A stretch of DNA of 64,000 bases from Aeriscardovia aeriphila (GTDB lineage: Bacteria; Actinomycetota; Actinomycetes; Actinomycetales; Bifidobacteriaceae), in the NCBI RefSeq assembly GCF_002259595.1, contig NZ_MWWU01000002.1, positions 62,001 to 126,000 on the forward strand. The letters run 5' to 3'. Shown piece by piece: positions 35,800-54,411 of the stretch (positions are counted from its first letter, which is position 1; every line of letters starts with the position of its first letter). The notes beneath the pieces are model-generated. The model was not told the DNA's origin, searched no databases, and worked only from the letters and a program-made list of their open reading frames with translations. The translations under genes and the position numbers were made by a program.

Positions 35800-35830
35800 A
35801 GCGCTGAACCGTGTGGTTCAGCGCTTTTTT
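35800..35830 (+). terminator. Intrinsic terminator after def
   Basis: Stem AGCGCTGAACC-GTGT-GGTTCAGCGCT followed by a T run. A motif copy (GAGATTATCACCG) lies just before it at 35782-35794. The TnpB element begins directly after its T tract. Confidence 0.92.
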
Positions 35831-35832
35831 AT

Positions 35833-37240
35833 GTTTTGCGCTGTACAACCTCCGGCTTTAGCCGGGGGATATAAGGTGCTTATCTTTTTACTATTCTAGC
35901 TCACATATGTAAAGTAGTGTGCTATATTGGAAACATGAACACCAAGACAGTAAAGCGGGCATACCGGTTCCGCTTCTACCCCACGACGGAACAGGAGAAC
36001 ATGCTCCGTCGTACTCTGGGGTGCTGCCGCAAGGTGTACAACATGGCCTTGGACGCCCGCTCGACCGCGTGGACTCTCCACCGGGAGAAGGTCGGCTACT
36101 CGGACACGAGCCGAATGCTCACCGCTTGGAAGAAGACAGAGGAACACTCCTATCTGACGGAAGTGTCGTCTGTCCCGTTGCAACAATCGCTACGGCATTT
36201 GCAGGCTGCGTTCAAGAGGTTCTTCGACAAGACCGGCTCCTATCCGAGATTCAAAGCGAAACACGAGGGCGGTTCCGCCACTTACACGGTCTCCGCGTTC
36301 ACATGGGATGGGGAGCACAGAGCGTTGACGTTGGCGAAGATGCGCGAACCATTGCATATCCGGTGGTCGCGCACCCTGCCACGTCCAAGCCGACCGTCCA
36401 GCGTGACGGTCAGTTTGGACGCGGTTGGACGCTGGCACGTCAGCATACTGGTCGAAGATGTCATCTTTCAACCAGCCAAGAATGGAAACATGGTTGGCAT
36501 CGACATGGGATTGGAACACTTCGCCATCCTCAGCAATGGTGAGAAAATCGACAATCCACGATACTTGAGAAAACACTTGAAGAAACTCGGGCTGTTGCAA
36601 CGAAAACTCGCCCGGAAGAAGAAAGGAAGCAACAATTATCGTAAAGCCCGGTTGAAGGTGGCTAAGGCGTACGCGAAGGTCAAAGACAGTCGCACCGACT
36701 TTCTCCATAAGCTCTCGACGAGAATCATCCGTGAAAACCAAACGGTTGTCATCGAGGACTTGGCTGTCAAGAACATGAGCCGACGCTGCAAGCCAAAACC
36801 TGACTCGGACAATCCGGGACAGTACCTGCGCAACGGGCAGAAGGCGAAAAGCGGTCTGAACAAAAGCATCAGGGACGCAAGCTGGCGACAATTCCGCACC
36901 ATGCTCGAATACAAGGCCGAATGGTACGGACGCCAACTCACGGTCATCGACCAATGGTATCCCAGCAGTCAAATCTGCCACACGTGCGGCAAAAACACTG
37001 GCAGGAAGACATTGGACGTCAGAACATGGGAATGCCCATACTGCCATACCATGCAAGACCGCGACCTGAACGCCGCCATAAACATACTATCCGCCGGACT
37101 GGCGGTTCGAGCCTGCGGGGATTCACGCCTCACCGAAGCAACACTCCGGTAAACACAAGAGCGTGAATCGTCTCAACCTACAGGAAACTCTTCCCCGTGA
37201 GGGGAGGAATCCCCCGACTTCAGTCGGGGGAGGAAGTCAA
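35833..37240 (+). mobile_element. TnpB-only IS200/IS605-type element
   Basis: Left end: hairpin CCTCCGGC-TTTA-GCCGGGGG (35849-35868). Right end: hairpins CCCC-GTGA-GGGG (37193-37204) and CCCCCGACT-TC-AGTCGGGGG (37211-37230), then GGAAGTCAA ending near 37240. IS608 has a TCAA right tip of this kind. No terminal inverted repeats or target duplication are expected for this family. The left boundary is inferred: TTTAT at 35828-35832 would be the flanking target motif. No TnpA transposase gene is present in or near the element, so it cannot move by itself. Confidence 0.75.
35935..37152 (+). CDS. tnpB: TnpB RNA-guided nuclease (IS200/IS605 family)
   Basis: The protein is 405 residues, starting MNTKTVKRAYRFRFYPT. 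The RuvC catalytic residues are all present: Asp in VGIDMGLEHF (about 189), Glu in VVIEDLAVKNM (about 272) and Asp in MQDRDLNAAINI (about 375). The zinc ribbon CHTCGKNTG... CPYC lies between the last two. TnpB proteins use an RNA from the element's right end to cut DNA next to a short target motif, helping the element persist. The ATG at 35935 is chosen over an in-frame ATG at 35917 because the conserved N terminus starts here. The reading frame looks intact and functional. Confidence 0.93.
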   Translation: MNTKTVKRAYRFRFYPTTEQENMLRRTLGCCRKVYNMALDARSTAWTLHREKVGYSDTSRMLTAWKKTEEHSYLTEVSSVPLQQSLRHLQAAFKRFFDKTGSYPRFKAKHEGGSATYTVSAFTWDGEHRALTLAKMREPLHIRWSRTLPRPSRPSSVTVSLDAVGRWHVSILVEDVIFQPAKNGNMVGIDMGLEHFAILSNGEKIDNPRYLRKHLKKLGLLQRKLARKKKGSNNYRKARLKVAKAYAKVKDSRTDFLHKLSTRIIRENQTVVIEDLAVKNMSRRCKPKPDSDNPGQYLRNGQKAKSGLNKSIRDASWRQFRTMLEYKAEWYGRQLTVIDQWYPSSQICHTCGKNTGRKTLDVRTWECPYCHTMQDRDLNAAINILSAGLAVRACGDSRLTEATLR

Positions 37241-37256
37241 ACCGTGAAAACTGTAG
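37100..37256 (+). ncRNA. Candidate omega/reRNA at the tnpB 3' end
   Basis: TnpB guide RNAs overlap the 3' end of tnpB and run through the right-end hairpins. The scaffold would end at TCAA (37240), and the bases just outside the element, ACCGTGAAAACTGTAG, would be the guide. The two hairpins at 37193-37230 are seen directly. The RNA's ends are inferred. Confidence 0.45.
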
Positions 37257-37301
37257 AGACAACTGCGGAATCTGGCCGTGAGACCGGAGCAAAGGGCGGG
37301 C

Positions 37302-40001
37302 CTAAACCGTGAAACCGTTCACAAACAGTGCGCGCACGCTAAACCACAGGTTCGAAGCGTTATCGTGTAAGGTCGAATTGCGCAGAGGGCTCAATATCAT
37401 CATCAACAGCAATAAGAACGTTGCTAAAGTGATCAGGCCCACAAAGGAGTGAACCAGAGCAAGCCCGCGCGTCTTCGTCAAGCCGAAGCGGTGATGAGGT
37501 GTATCCGGCAAACTACGCGCCCACGCCTGGGCGAGGAGCGCGCCCAAAACCGCAAGAAGGGCAAAAGCCCAGGCAAAATCGGCGAGATAGCGCAGTGATA
37601 ATCCTGCGTAGTACGAGTCGAAAGCGCACAACAAAAGGCCCAGCAACCACAAGCCAGAAACCAAACCCACCAAGTGCTTGGCGCGAAGCTGACGCCACGC
37701 CACCAGCGTGATCAGCGCGAGCAAAGTAAACGGGATTAGCCACGGTAGTCCGCCACTCCACTGCTCCTCATACTGCCACGAGCTCAACGGGGTAGCCGCA
37801 ATACCCAAGAAGGGGAAGTGAGCCGAGAATTTCACTGGAATGAGCAAGTAATAGTACATAATCGGCGCGAGCAAGTTGAGCGGCTCTTTATACGTCGTCA
37901 AATCGATGACGGTGAGCTGATACTTGTTGCCAAAGTCAGTAAACGAGCCGAAACGCCAGTAATTGTAAGCCAAGAACGGCAGGAAAGTGAGTAGGCCGGT
38001 GAGGATGACACTCGCATCATTTGTCAGCGATTGCCAGCGTAACTGACGCGCCTTGCCACCGTCCTTCTTCCAGGCGTTCGCCTGAAGCCAGGTGAAGAAG
38101 ACGCCACGGCGAATCTCCGGCCAAAAGATCACGAACGCCAACAACGCCGTTGCTACCAAGTGTGGGCGGGCGCCAATATTCGCGGCGAGCAGCAGCGTTC
38201 CCCACACCAAGTGCAGGCGGGAAACATAGGTGATGGTGAGCTCCGGATGCGTTGACCACAAGGCTTGAGCTTGGCGCTTGTTTGTGGCGAGGTGTGCGTA
38301 GGCGGCAAACTCACGAGCAGAGGTACGAGGAGAGCTCGCACTTGCCGATGAGCTCATGCGACAAGCAGCACGGAGATGCGAAGGCTTGTGCCAGCGCACC
38401 ACCTTCGAGCTCGCCAGCGGAGGGTAGACTCCATCGCTCAAGGCCCACGGGCGGGTGATGAGCTTATCGCGCGGTGACAATCTTAAGAGCAGGGAAGCGG
38501 GCAAAACATGACGAGCGAGCCACGAGCGTTTGCCAGGACGAACTCCCACCACCACGCGACGAGCCGACAGCCAGCACCACAAGCCTTGGAAAGCCAGCAG
38601 CACGCCGAGGGCCACCGGAGTGGCGTAAAAATCAGGCTTAAACAACAGGAAGAACAGATTCGAGCCGGTCATCACGCCAAAGAAGAGCATCAACGCCATA
38701 CCCAAACTCGTCTGTGGGAAATAGCGCTGAATCAGGCGGCTGACGAGCAGCACACACCACACGCTGAGCAGGAAAAGCGTGAGCAGAACAGCATCCGTCG
38801 CTGGTAATCCGTAGCCCTGCCCGCCGTTAAAGAGCATGGTGAGCAGCTCAAAGGGTACGAAGAAGAGCAGAGCGGGGAGCAAGCCGAAGTACACGTACCA
38901 GCGGCCACCCCAAAACACGTGATCCCAAAACACAGGAGCCACACCCTCGGAGAGCATTTGAGCGCGCAAAGCCATAGAATACGGGTTGCGAGCTTGGGCA
39001 AGCTGGTCAGGAACAGGAAGGTCCAGCCAAGGATGCCCGTGAATCAGCGCGTCGGCAAGGCGAGCGTACTGGTCCTGCTCGTAGGTGTAATTGCCAATCG
39101 TTGGCTTCACTGGCCCAATATTCGCCCCACCCAACAAGATTGGCACCACAATGGCAGCCAGAGCGAGAGGAGCAAGCCCCACGCAGATGAGTGCCAGCTG
39201 AGCCGGGCTGCGCGGGTTGTAGCGACGACGGTAGAAGGCTGAGCGTGGGTCGACAAAACAAATGATGAACAGCGCGACGAAAACCAGAAGAGAAACGCGA
39301 AGAGGGCTGATGCTAAAAGGCGGGCGGTCGTTGAGGCGCAACGAGCCAAAAGCAAAAGTCGAGCCCAGGGGAGCTTGGAACCACAAGCGCAAAGCTTGAA
39401 CGCGCTGATGGGGGTTATTGAGCGCATCTACCTTCAAGTAACTCGAAGCTTCAACGCCAGGAGCGTAAGTCTGTTCTTCACCCGTCACCCACTGGTTCGA
39501 ACCGACGGGAAGCACTTGCACGCGCACGCCAACCCACCACTGCCTCTCGCCGGCAACCTTTGCATCGCTATCCGTGCTACTACCCACGAGCTCGGCGGAG
39601 GAGTCGGGAGTGTATTGAGGGGTGGAAATGACATGAACCATGTCAATCGGGTCGGAAAACTCATAGCTATCAATCGGCTTGACCTCAACGTAGCTCTTCT
39701 GCCCGTCAATCACCGTGAAAAGCTCAGAACTCGAACGCTGTAAGCCAGAAGAGTAAGTGACGCGCACTGACTGCGGGTCAAGAGCGCGAGGGGAGGAGAA
39801 GCTTTGCCAGAAGCGAATGTTGAAAACGAAGATTTCCACCAGCAAAATCACCAAAACGGCGCACAAAAGCGAGATCGCCAGGCCGCGACGCCGACGCAAC
39901 CATGCTTTCGCGCGGGCAATGCGCGCGGAATTATTGTCGGCCGTTTCTCTTGTCGTGGCAATCTTGAGGCCAGTGCCTTGAGGTGATTGTGCAGTACTCA
40001 C
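37302..40001 (-). CDS. Large multi-pass membrane protein, possibly a GT-C-type glycosyltransferase
   Basis: The protein is 899 residues, starting at a GTG. A basic N terminus (RARAKAWLRRRRG) and TM1 are followed by an extracytoplasmic beta-rich region (about 70-230) and about 11 further hydrophobic segments. The first big loop after TM2-TM3 (YTYEQDQYARLADALIHGHPWLDLPVPDQL) has the acidic, D/E-containing character of the first periplasmic loop in GT-C enzymes such as ArnT-like mannosyltransferases. I do not see enough to name a substrate. A Ser/Ala/Arg-rich cytoplasmic loop lies around residues 515-575. It is divergent from the operon starting at 40111. Confidence 0.6.
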   Translation of the reverse strand: MSTAQSPQGTGLKIATTRETADNNSARIARAKAWLRRRRGLAISLLCAVLVILLVEIFVFNIRFWQSFSSPRALDPQSVRVTYSSGLQRSSSELFTVIDGQKSYVEVKPIDSYEFSDPIDMVHVISTPQYTPDSSAELVGSSTDSDAKVAGERQWWVGVRVQVLPVGSNQWVTGEEQTYAPGVEASSYLKVDALNNPHQRVQALRLWFQAPLGSTFAFGSLRLNDRPPFSISPLRVSLLVFVALFIICFVDPRSAFYRRRYNPRSPAQLALICVGLAPLALAAIVVPILLGGANIGPVKPTIGNYTYEQDQYARLADALIHGHPWLDLPVPDQLAQARNPYSMALRAQMLSEGVAPVFWDHVFWGGRWYVYFGLLPALLFFVPFELLTMLFNGGQGYGLPATDAVLLTLFLLSVWCVLLVSRLIQRYFPQTSLGMALMLFFGVMTGSNLFFLLFKPDFYATPVALGVLLAFQGLWCWLSARRVVVGVRPGKRSWLARHVLPASLLLRLSPRDKLITRPWALSDGVYPPLASSKVVRWHKPSHLRAACRMSSSASASSPRTSAREFAAYAHLATNKRQAQALWSTHPELTITYVSRLHLVWGTLLLAANIGARPHLVATALLAFVIFWPEIRRGVFFTWLQANAWKKDGGKARQLRWQSLTNDASVILTGLLTFLPFLAYNYWRFGSFTDFGNKYQLTVIDLTTYKEPLNLLAPIMYYYLLIPVKFSAHFPFLGIAATPLSSWQYEEQWSGGLPWLIPFTLLALITLVAWRQLRAKHLVGLVSGLWLLGLLLCAFDSYYAGLSLRYLADFAWAFALLAVLGALLAQAWARSLPDTPHHRFGLTKTRGLALVHSFVGLITLATFLLLLMMILSPLRNSTLHDNASNLWFSVRALFVNGFTV

Positions 40002-40110
40002 GACTTCGATTCTACCGATTCAGCAAGAGCAGGGCTCGAGGAGAGTTTGAAACGGTTATAGTTGAAGCAGTGGCTTAACACGAAACAGCCACTTGCCAGG
40101 AGGGCGAGTG

Positions 40111-49453
<9,343 letters not shown>

Positions 49454-49481
49454 GGTTGAGGGTTGGGTAGTTGCGGCTGGT

Positions 49482-49500
49482 ATTTCTCCAGATTGTCAGG
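49482..49500 (-). repeat. Degenerate motif between convergent mrp and bile salt hydrolase genes
   Basis: ATTTCTCCAGATTGTCAGG resembles the right arm of the hairpin at 23862-23883 and the reverse complement of the esterase copy at 6523-6540. It lies in the 53-base gap between two stop codons. Confidence 0.55.
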
Positions 49501-49506
49501 CTGCGC

Positions 49507-50517
49507 TTAACCCAACAAGCTCAACTCAGCCTTTTCAAAATTAGGTGTGTTCTGCAACGCGACTTGCATCAGGCTTGAGCCTTCCAGCGCGTCAGTTGAC
49601 GGGTGGACTGCCATAATGCGGCGGTTATCATACGTGGTGACGTAGTAGGCAAAATGGCTCATGTCGAGCGCCGCAGAGTAGAGCGTCACCTCAGCCAGGC
49701 CTTCACCGTTCACCGTCGCACCAGCAACCATGCTCACCGCATCCAAAATGTGGAAAACCTGCGTGATACTCGCCTCAACAGTGTCGGGACGAGTTGCGTG
49801 TTGAACGTGGAAAGCGGCACGGATGAAACGTGAAGCGGCAGTGGAATCCCCCGGAATGCCAATCTGGCCAAAGCCTTGAGCGTTCGGGGCCAGCGACAAT
49901 GCCGAGCCAGAAGCGCTGAAATTATTCGCAGGTGCAGTAGGGCTCACATGCATGAAGTAGCGCAAATGCTCCAGCTGGAACTCCAAAGGCGGATTATTCG
50001 TCAACACCTGCGCAGGGTCATCCTTGAGCTCCAGCCGCTCACCCGTTTGCTCGGCGACGAGGGCCTGGCCAGTGAGGTCGGTGAGGAAGAAATGCAAGTC
50101 AGCAACAGGCAAACCCGGCGCAAAAGCCTCATCGGTGAGGTAAGCGTCAGCCAACAGCGTACGAGCCTGCTCAACGGTGTGCGCATGGGTGAGCACATAG
50201 GTGATGAACTCGAAAGACGCGATCCCTAGGCTTGCCGAGCTCTTGCCGCGAGGAACAAAGTGAGCTGAACTAGGGAAGTAGAGGCCAGCCATATACAACC
50301 CGGCCTCGTTGATCGCCTCAGCGTATAGGGGTGTATTTCCCGCGGCTGTAGCCATACCGAGCAGCGCTTCATGCTGGGCTAGCTGCTCACCATTGCGGAA
50401 GGTGAGGGGAAGGTTACGTGGGGTGAGCACAACACGCTCTGAAAAATGACGGTCGAGGTCGAGATTGCGCCCGGCGAAGGTGCCGGCAGGCGTAGGAAAC
50501 ACAAAGGTAGTGCACAT
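49507..50517 (-). CDS. Choloylglycine hydrolase family protein (bile salt hydrolase / penicillin V acylase)
   Basis: 336 residues starting MCTTFVF. As in all Ntn hydrolases of this family, cysteine 2 becomes the N-terminal nucleophile after methionine removal, which fixes the start. The open frame continues to 50547 but would bury the cysteine. Other active-site blocks are GRNLDLD (Arg, Asp), LTNNPPLEFQ (Asn) and GIPGDSTAASRFIRAAF (Arg). The enzyme hydrolyses amide bonds of conjugated bile acids or related N-acyl substrates in the cytoplasm. Bile salt specificity is likely for a gut bifidobacterium, but the sequence does not settle it. It converges with mrp and diverges from the ABC-F gene. 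Confidence 0.9.
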   Translation of the reverse strand: MCTTFVFPTPAGTFAGRNLDLDRHFSERVVLTPRNLPLTFRNGEQLAQHEALLGMATAAGNTPLYAEAINEAGLYMAGLYFPSSAHFVPRGKSSASLGIASFEFITYVLTHAHTVEQARTLLADAYLTDEAFAPGLPVADLHFFLTDLTGQALVAEQTGERLELKDDPAQVLTNNPPLEFQLEHLRYFMHVSPTAPANNFSASGSALSLAPNAQGFGQIGIPGDSTAASRFIRAAFHVQHATRPDTVEASITQVFHILDAVSMVAGATVNGEGLAEVTLYSAALDMSHFAYYVTTYDNRRIMAVHPSTDALEGSSLMQVALQNTPNFEKAELSLLG

Positions 50518-50634
50518 AGAAGTAACTTTAGCGCTGTTGTACGCCACTCGTTCTCTGGCCAGTTCACCTCACTTGTAGGCTCGTTCTCTTTTCCTCGTTC
50601 TATCGGTGTGTTAATCTCAACTCGGACGCCGCTG

Positions 50635-50668
50635 CATGCTACACAGGTAGCCATGCTACACAGGTAGC
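50635..50668. repeat. Perfect 17-base tandem duplication
   Basis: CATGCTACACAGGTAGC occurs twice head to tail, in the 238-base divergent interval between the choloylglycine hydrolase gene and the ABC-F gene. A motif variant (GTTAATCTCAAC) lies just upstream at about 50609. It has no obvious role. Confidence 0.85.
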
Positions 50669-50755
50669 CGGCTCGCGTTTGGTATTCCTTCGTCGAAAGG
50701 CTGACATGAGGCTCTGATGTAGTTCACGCCATCAAATACATGCAAGGAGCTTACT

Positions 50756-52384
50756 ATGTCTATTTCTCCCGTTTTTCGTACTCTTTCCGGACTTCGCGTC
50801 TCGCATTTGAGCTTTTCCTACCCTGGCGCAGACCCGCTTTTTGAAGATATTTCCTTCAGCCTTCCTCGCGGCTGGACGGCACTCGTTGGCGACAACGGCC
50901 TGGGCAAAACTACGCTGATGAATCTGCTGGTCGGTGCGCTTAAGCCTCAGCAGGGCACGATCTCTCCCGCGCCCGAGCAGCTCGTGAGTGCAACTTGCGC
51001 GCAGAACAACACGGTAATCCCTGATAATCTTGAGGAATTTGGTGCCGACTGGTCGCGCTCAGCCTTGAATTTACGCGACTTGCTGGGCATTGGCGACGAC
51101 TGGGCTTACCGGTGGGCCGAGCTTTCGGGAGGCCAGAGGAAACGACTTCAGATTGTCACGACTCTGGCGAAAAATGCCGACCTGGTGATTATCGACGAGC
51201 CGACGAACCACGTTGACGAGGAGACGAAGGCCCAGATTATCACTGCCTTGCAGCAGCAGCGCGATGTTGTGGGGCTGATCATCTCGCATGATCGTGATTT
51301 TGTGGATGCGCTGGCAGATAACACGCTGATCATGACCCGCGAGCATGTTTCAGCAGGTGCGGGTTCGCTGGGGCGTGGTTCTCAGGGGCGCGCGGTGCTG
51401 GGACGTGCGCTACCCGGGCATAATGTGACGGTGATTCGCCACTATGCGTGCAATTTCAGTGAGGCTCAATCTCAATTGCGCGGCCAGCAGCTGAGCAATG
51501 CCGGCAAACTCGACCAGGCGCAAGCTCAAGTAAAGCGCTTAGAAAACCTGAAGCGGGATCGGCAGGCGCAGGTCGCGAAAATTGAGAAGGTGAAGGCCTC
51601 GGGTTCGCGCATTGACCGGCATGACCATGATGCTATCCGACGCTTACAAACGGCGAAAATGATGGGTGCGGATGCGTGGGCGTCGGCGGGAGCTCATCAG
51701 GTGGATGCGAAGCTTCAGGCAGCGCAACTGGCTCTGAGCCAGGTCAGTGTTGCTGCGAAACGGTATGACGCTCAGTTGGAAGCGCTCATGCGCAGCATTG
51801 AGCCGAGCTCGCGCGCAGTAGTGGCGAGCGTGGAACGCGATTTTCTCGGTGACGTTGATCAGGGGAGTGCCGCTACTGGGCAGGCGAAACTTACTGTGGG
51901 AGCGCAGGAGCATATCGGCATCATTGGACGCAATGGTGCAGGCAAAACCACGCTGCTGGAACGCATGAATGCTGCGCTGAATGCTGATATTCCTGCGTAC
52001 TATTTGCCGCAGGAGATCAGTGCGGAAGAAAGCCAGGAGAGCGTGAGCACAGTGCTCGATTTGCCTGCTGAGCTCAAAAGCCAGGTGCTTACTGCTGTGG
52101 CAAGTCTCAATGCTGACCCCGATAAGCTGCTCACGGGCAAAACCCCATCGCAGGGAGAAGTGCGCAAACTGTTGTTGTGCATGGCATTAGTGTGTGATCG
52201 TCCGCAGTTGATCTTGCTCGATGAGCCGACGAATCATCTCGATATTTCCAGCACGGAAGCGTTGGAGCAGGCGTTGGCGGCGTACCGTGGAGCGCTTGTC
52301 GTCGTCTCGCACGATCATCGTTTCCTGCGCGCATGCACCACCACTACCTGGACTGTTCGCGACGGCCAAGTGGACGTGCAGTAA
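50756..52384 (+). CDS. ABC-F family ATPase
   Basis: The protein is 542 residues with two ABC domains and no membrane segments. First domain: GDNGLGKTTLMN (about 43), ELSGGQRKRLQ, VIIDEPTNHVD. Second: GRNGAGKTTLLE (about 395), the degenerate signature TPSQGEVRKLLL, and LLDEPTNHLD. Between them is a charged helical linker of about 100 residues (QAQVKRLENLKRDRQAQVAKIEKVKAS), the position of the P-site tRNA interaction motif in translation-acting ABC-F proteins. It is likely a ribosome-associated translation or antibiotic-protection factor. The subtype is not assigned. AAGGAG precedes the ATG. The motif copy at 51021-51039 is translated DNLEE. Confidence 0.9.
   Translation: MSISPVFRTLSGLRVSHLSFSYPGADPLFEDISFSLPRGWTALVGDNGLGKTTLMNLLVGALKPQQGTISPAPEQLVSATCAQNNTVIPDNLEEFGADWSRSALNLRDLLGIGDDWAYRWAELSGGQRKRLQIVTTLAKNADLVIIDEPTNHVDEETKAQIITALQQQRDVVGLIISHDRDFVDALADNTLIMTREHVSAGAGSLGRGSQGRAVLGRALPGHNVTVIRHYACNFSEAQSQLRGQQLSNAGKLDQAQAQVKRLENLKRDRQAQVAKIEKVKASGSRIDRHDHDAIRRLQTAKMMGADAWASAGAHQVDAKLQAAQLALSQVSVAAKRYDAQLEALMRSIEPSSRAVVASVERDFLGDVDQGSAATGQAKLTVGAQEHIGIIGRNGAGKTTLLERMNAALNADIPAYYLPQEISAEESQESVSTVLDLPAELKSQVLTAVASLNADPDKLLTGKTPSQGEVRKLLLCMALVCDRPQLILLDEPTNHLDISSTEALEQALAAYRGALVVVSHDHRFLRACTTTTWTVRDGQVDVQ
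51021..51039 (+). repeat. Near-full dispersed motif inside the ABC-F gene
   Basis: CTGATAATCTTGAGGAATT differs from the reference 19-mer (8975-8993) at one base. It lies between Walker A and the signature sequence of domain one, in a variable region. Confidence 0.7.
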
Positions 52385-52470
52385 AGCGGGCGGGGGAGCC
52401 TGCGCGGCCACAGAAGTTCTTTCGACGCAGTTGAGCACTGGCCTGAAAAGCAAGCTGCGGAGAGAGCAAC

Positions 52471-52501
52471 AAAAAACGGGAACCGGCTTGGCCGGTTCCC
52501 G
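52471..52501 (-). terminator. Intrinsic terminator of glnA
   Basis: Stem GGGAACCGGC-TTG-GCCGGTTCCC. The adjacent A6 (52471-52476) gives a T tract on the minus strand. Two motif variants, TGGTAATCTAG (52511) and GTTAATCTCAAGAAATT (52528-52544), lie between it and the glnA stop codon. Confidence 0.85.
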
Positions 52502-52614
52502 CAATCGCGCTGGTAATCTAGCGCGCTGTTAATCTCAAGAAATTGAGACCCTAGCAAGCTCAAGCTCCAGCAAGCTCACCTTTCAGCAAACTCAAGCTTG
52601 CCAGCAGGCACGAC

Positions 52615-54057
52615 TCACAGAGTGAAGTAAGTCTCGTATTCTTTCGGGGTTGGCAGAAGCTGCTGCTCAGCAATCTCCGCACGCTTAATCTCCACCCAGG
52701 TTTCAATGAGGTCAGGAGTGAACACATTGCCCTGAGTCAGGAAGTCATGGTCGCGCTCCAACTCGTCCAAAGCCTCAGAGAGCGAGCTTGGAACGAGCTT
52801 GATGCCCTTAAGCTCCTCAGGAGGAAGCTCGTAGAGGTCCTTATCCACTGGCTCTGGTGGGTCGATGCGGTTCATAATGCCATCGAGACCAGCCATCAAC
52901 TGAGCGGAGAAGCCCAAGTATGGGTTGCAGGTTGGGTCAGGAACGCGGAATTCCAGACGCTTGTTCTTTGGAGAGTTACCAGCCAGAGGAATGCGGATGG
53001 CGGCAGAACGGTTACGAGCCGAGTACACCAAGTCGACAGGAGCCTCATAGCCTGGCACCAAGCGACGGTAAGAGTTCGTCGTTGGGTTGGTGAAGGCGAG
53101 CACTGCACCAGCGTGGTGGATCAGGCCGCCAATATACCAGCGAGCGATGTCAGAAAGGCCAGCGTAACCTTCCTCGGAGTAGAACAGCGGCTTGCCGTCC
53201 TTCCACAGGGACTGATGGCAGTGCATGCCAGTGCCGTTCTCACCTGGGATTGGCTTTGGCATGAAGGTGACAACCTTGCCGTTCTCAGCAGCAGTGTTAC
53301 GCACCACATACTTGTACTTCATCAAGTCATCAGCAGCGTGAGCCAGAGTGTTGTACTCGTAGTTGATCTCCTGCTGAGCGTCAGCAACCTCGTGGTGAGC
53401 GCGCTCGAGCTTCAAGCCCACCTTGGTGAGGTTGGAAACCATGTCATCGCGCACATCCTGGTTGTGATCGATCGGTGCGAAGGGGAAGTAGCCGCCGTCA
53501 GCCTTCTGCTTGTAGCCGCGGTTGGGCACAGAAGGGTCATCGGCAGAGTCGAAAGGCTTGCCGGAGTTCCAGGAAGCTTCAGCAGAGTCGACTTCGAAGA
53601 AGGAACGGTGTGCGGAAACATCGTAACGCACGGAGTCAAACAGGAAGAACTCTGCTTCTGGTGCGAAGTAAGCCGTGTCAGCAACACCGGTGGAGCGCAG
53701 GTAAGCCTCTGCCTTGGTTGCCACTTGGCGTGGGTCGCGAGAGTAAGGAGCGTCGGTGACTGGGTCGACCACGGAGAAGAAGATGTTCAGCGTCTTGTGC
53801 TTGCGGAACGGATCGACGTAAGCAGTGTCAAGGTCAGGAATCAGCTTCATATCAGAATCGTTGATCTTCTGGAAGCCGGTGATAGAAGAACCATCGAAGA
53901 ACATGCCACGGGTGAAGCCCTCATCGAGCATCTGTTCGCTTGGCACGTTGAAGTGCTGCTGAACGCCCAACAGATCGGTGAAACCGACGGACACGTATTC
54001 GATATCGTTGTCTTTGATGAATTGGGCCAGATCAGCCTCAGTTGAGATACCGTTCAC
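52615..54057 (-). CDS. glnA: Glutamine synthetase type I
   Basis: About 480 residues. It makes glutamine from glutamate, ammonia and ATP. Visible landmarks are [19 protein letters not shown] (metal glutamates), [19 protein letters not shown], the active-site loop GSGMHCHQ-like [32 protein letters not shown] and [15 protein letters not shown]. The adenylylation tyrosine lies in [10 protein letters not shown], as in GSI-beta enzymes regulated by GlnE. I place the start at the GTG giving [13 protein letters not shown] because AAAGGAAC precedes it by six bases. The open frame extends ten codons to an ATG at 54087 without a ribosome site. Confidence 0.97.
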   Translation of the reverse strand: MNGISTEADLAQFIKDNDIEYVSVGFTDLLGVQQHFNVPSEQMLDEGFTRGMFFDGSSITGFQKINDSDMKLIPDLDTAYVDPFRKHKTLNIFFSVVDPVTDAPYSRDPRQVATKAEAYLRSTGVADTAYFAPEAEFFLFDSVRYDVSAHRSFFEVDSAEASWNSGKPFDSADDPSVPNRGYKQKADGGYFPFAPIDHNQDVRDDMVSNLTKVGLKLERAHHEVADAQQEINYEYNTLAHAADDLMKYKYVVRNTAAENGKVVTFMPKPIPGENGTGMHCHQSLWKDGKPLFYSEEGYAGLSDIARWYIGGLIHHAGAVLAFTNPTTNSYRRLVPGYEAPVDLVYSARNRSAAIRIPLAGNSPKNKRLEFRVPDPTCNPYLGFSAQLMAGLDGIMNRIDPPEPVDKDLYELPPEELKGIKLVPSSLSEALDELERDHDFLTQGNVFTPDLIETWVEIKRAEIAEQQLLPTPKEYETYFTL

Positions 54058-54177
54058 AACAGTTCCTTTCGTTGGTAACGTTTTCATTCTAATAAGTCAG
54101 GTTTCCTGCTCCGCGCGTTTTGGTTACGTCTCTATTTCCGTTTGCTAAATTCCTCGGTTCTCTTACGTTACGAACAA

Positions 54178-54196
54178 AATTTCTCAAGATTATCAG
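54178..54196 (-). repeat. Full-length dispersed motif, perfect 19-base copy
   Basis: Reverse complement reads CTGATAATCTTGAGAAATT, identical to 8975-8993. It lies in the 354-base interval upstream of glnA and downstream of DUF4191. A degenerate GGTAATCTGGGG is at 54309-54320. No gene is seen in 54088-54330. Confidence 0.88.
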
Positions 54197-54334
54197 CGAG
54201 CGCACATCAGCTCCGCCCGTGCCGGTCGTTTCGCGTGCGGGCTATTCGCGCAGGCCAGCCGGCTGGGCCAGGGGACCGCGCTGTTCGCACTGGGAGAGCT
54301 TCCGCACTGGTAATCTGGGGCAATGGGGGGCAAC

Positions 54335-54361
54335 AAAAAAGCCCCTCCTAACGGAGGGGCT
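54335..54361 (-). terminator. Intrinsic terminator of the DUF4191 gene
   Basis: Stem GCCCCTCC-TAAC-GGAGGGGC with A6 on the + strand, which becomes a T tract on the minus strand. It lies 50 bases after the stop codon. Confidence 0.88.
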
Positions 54362-54411
54362 CGTAAAATTACGTTTTCAGTTGCTGACTGCTACTGGCTG
54401 TTACTGGCAGT

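Noticed and set aside
36190-37056. 288-residue minus-strand frame inside the TnpB element
   Set aside because: Shadow of tnpB. It does not resemble a Y1 (TnpA) transposase and has no HUH motif or catalytic tyrosine context.
38475-39970. TGACAATCTTAAG and GGCAATCTTGAGG in the large membrane-protein gene as functional motif copies
   Set aside because: They lack the exact core and fall in coding sequence. They are kept only as possible variants and not counted among the 26.
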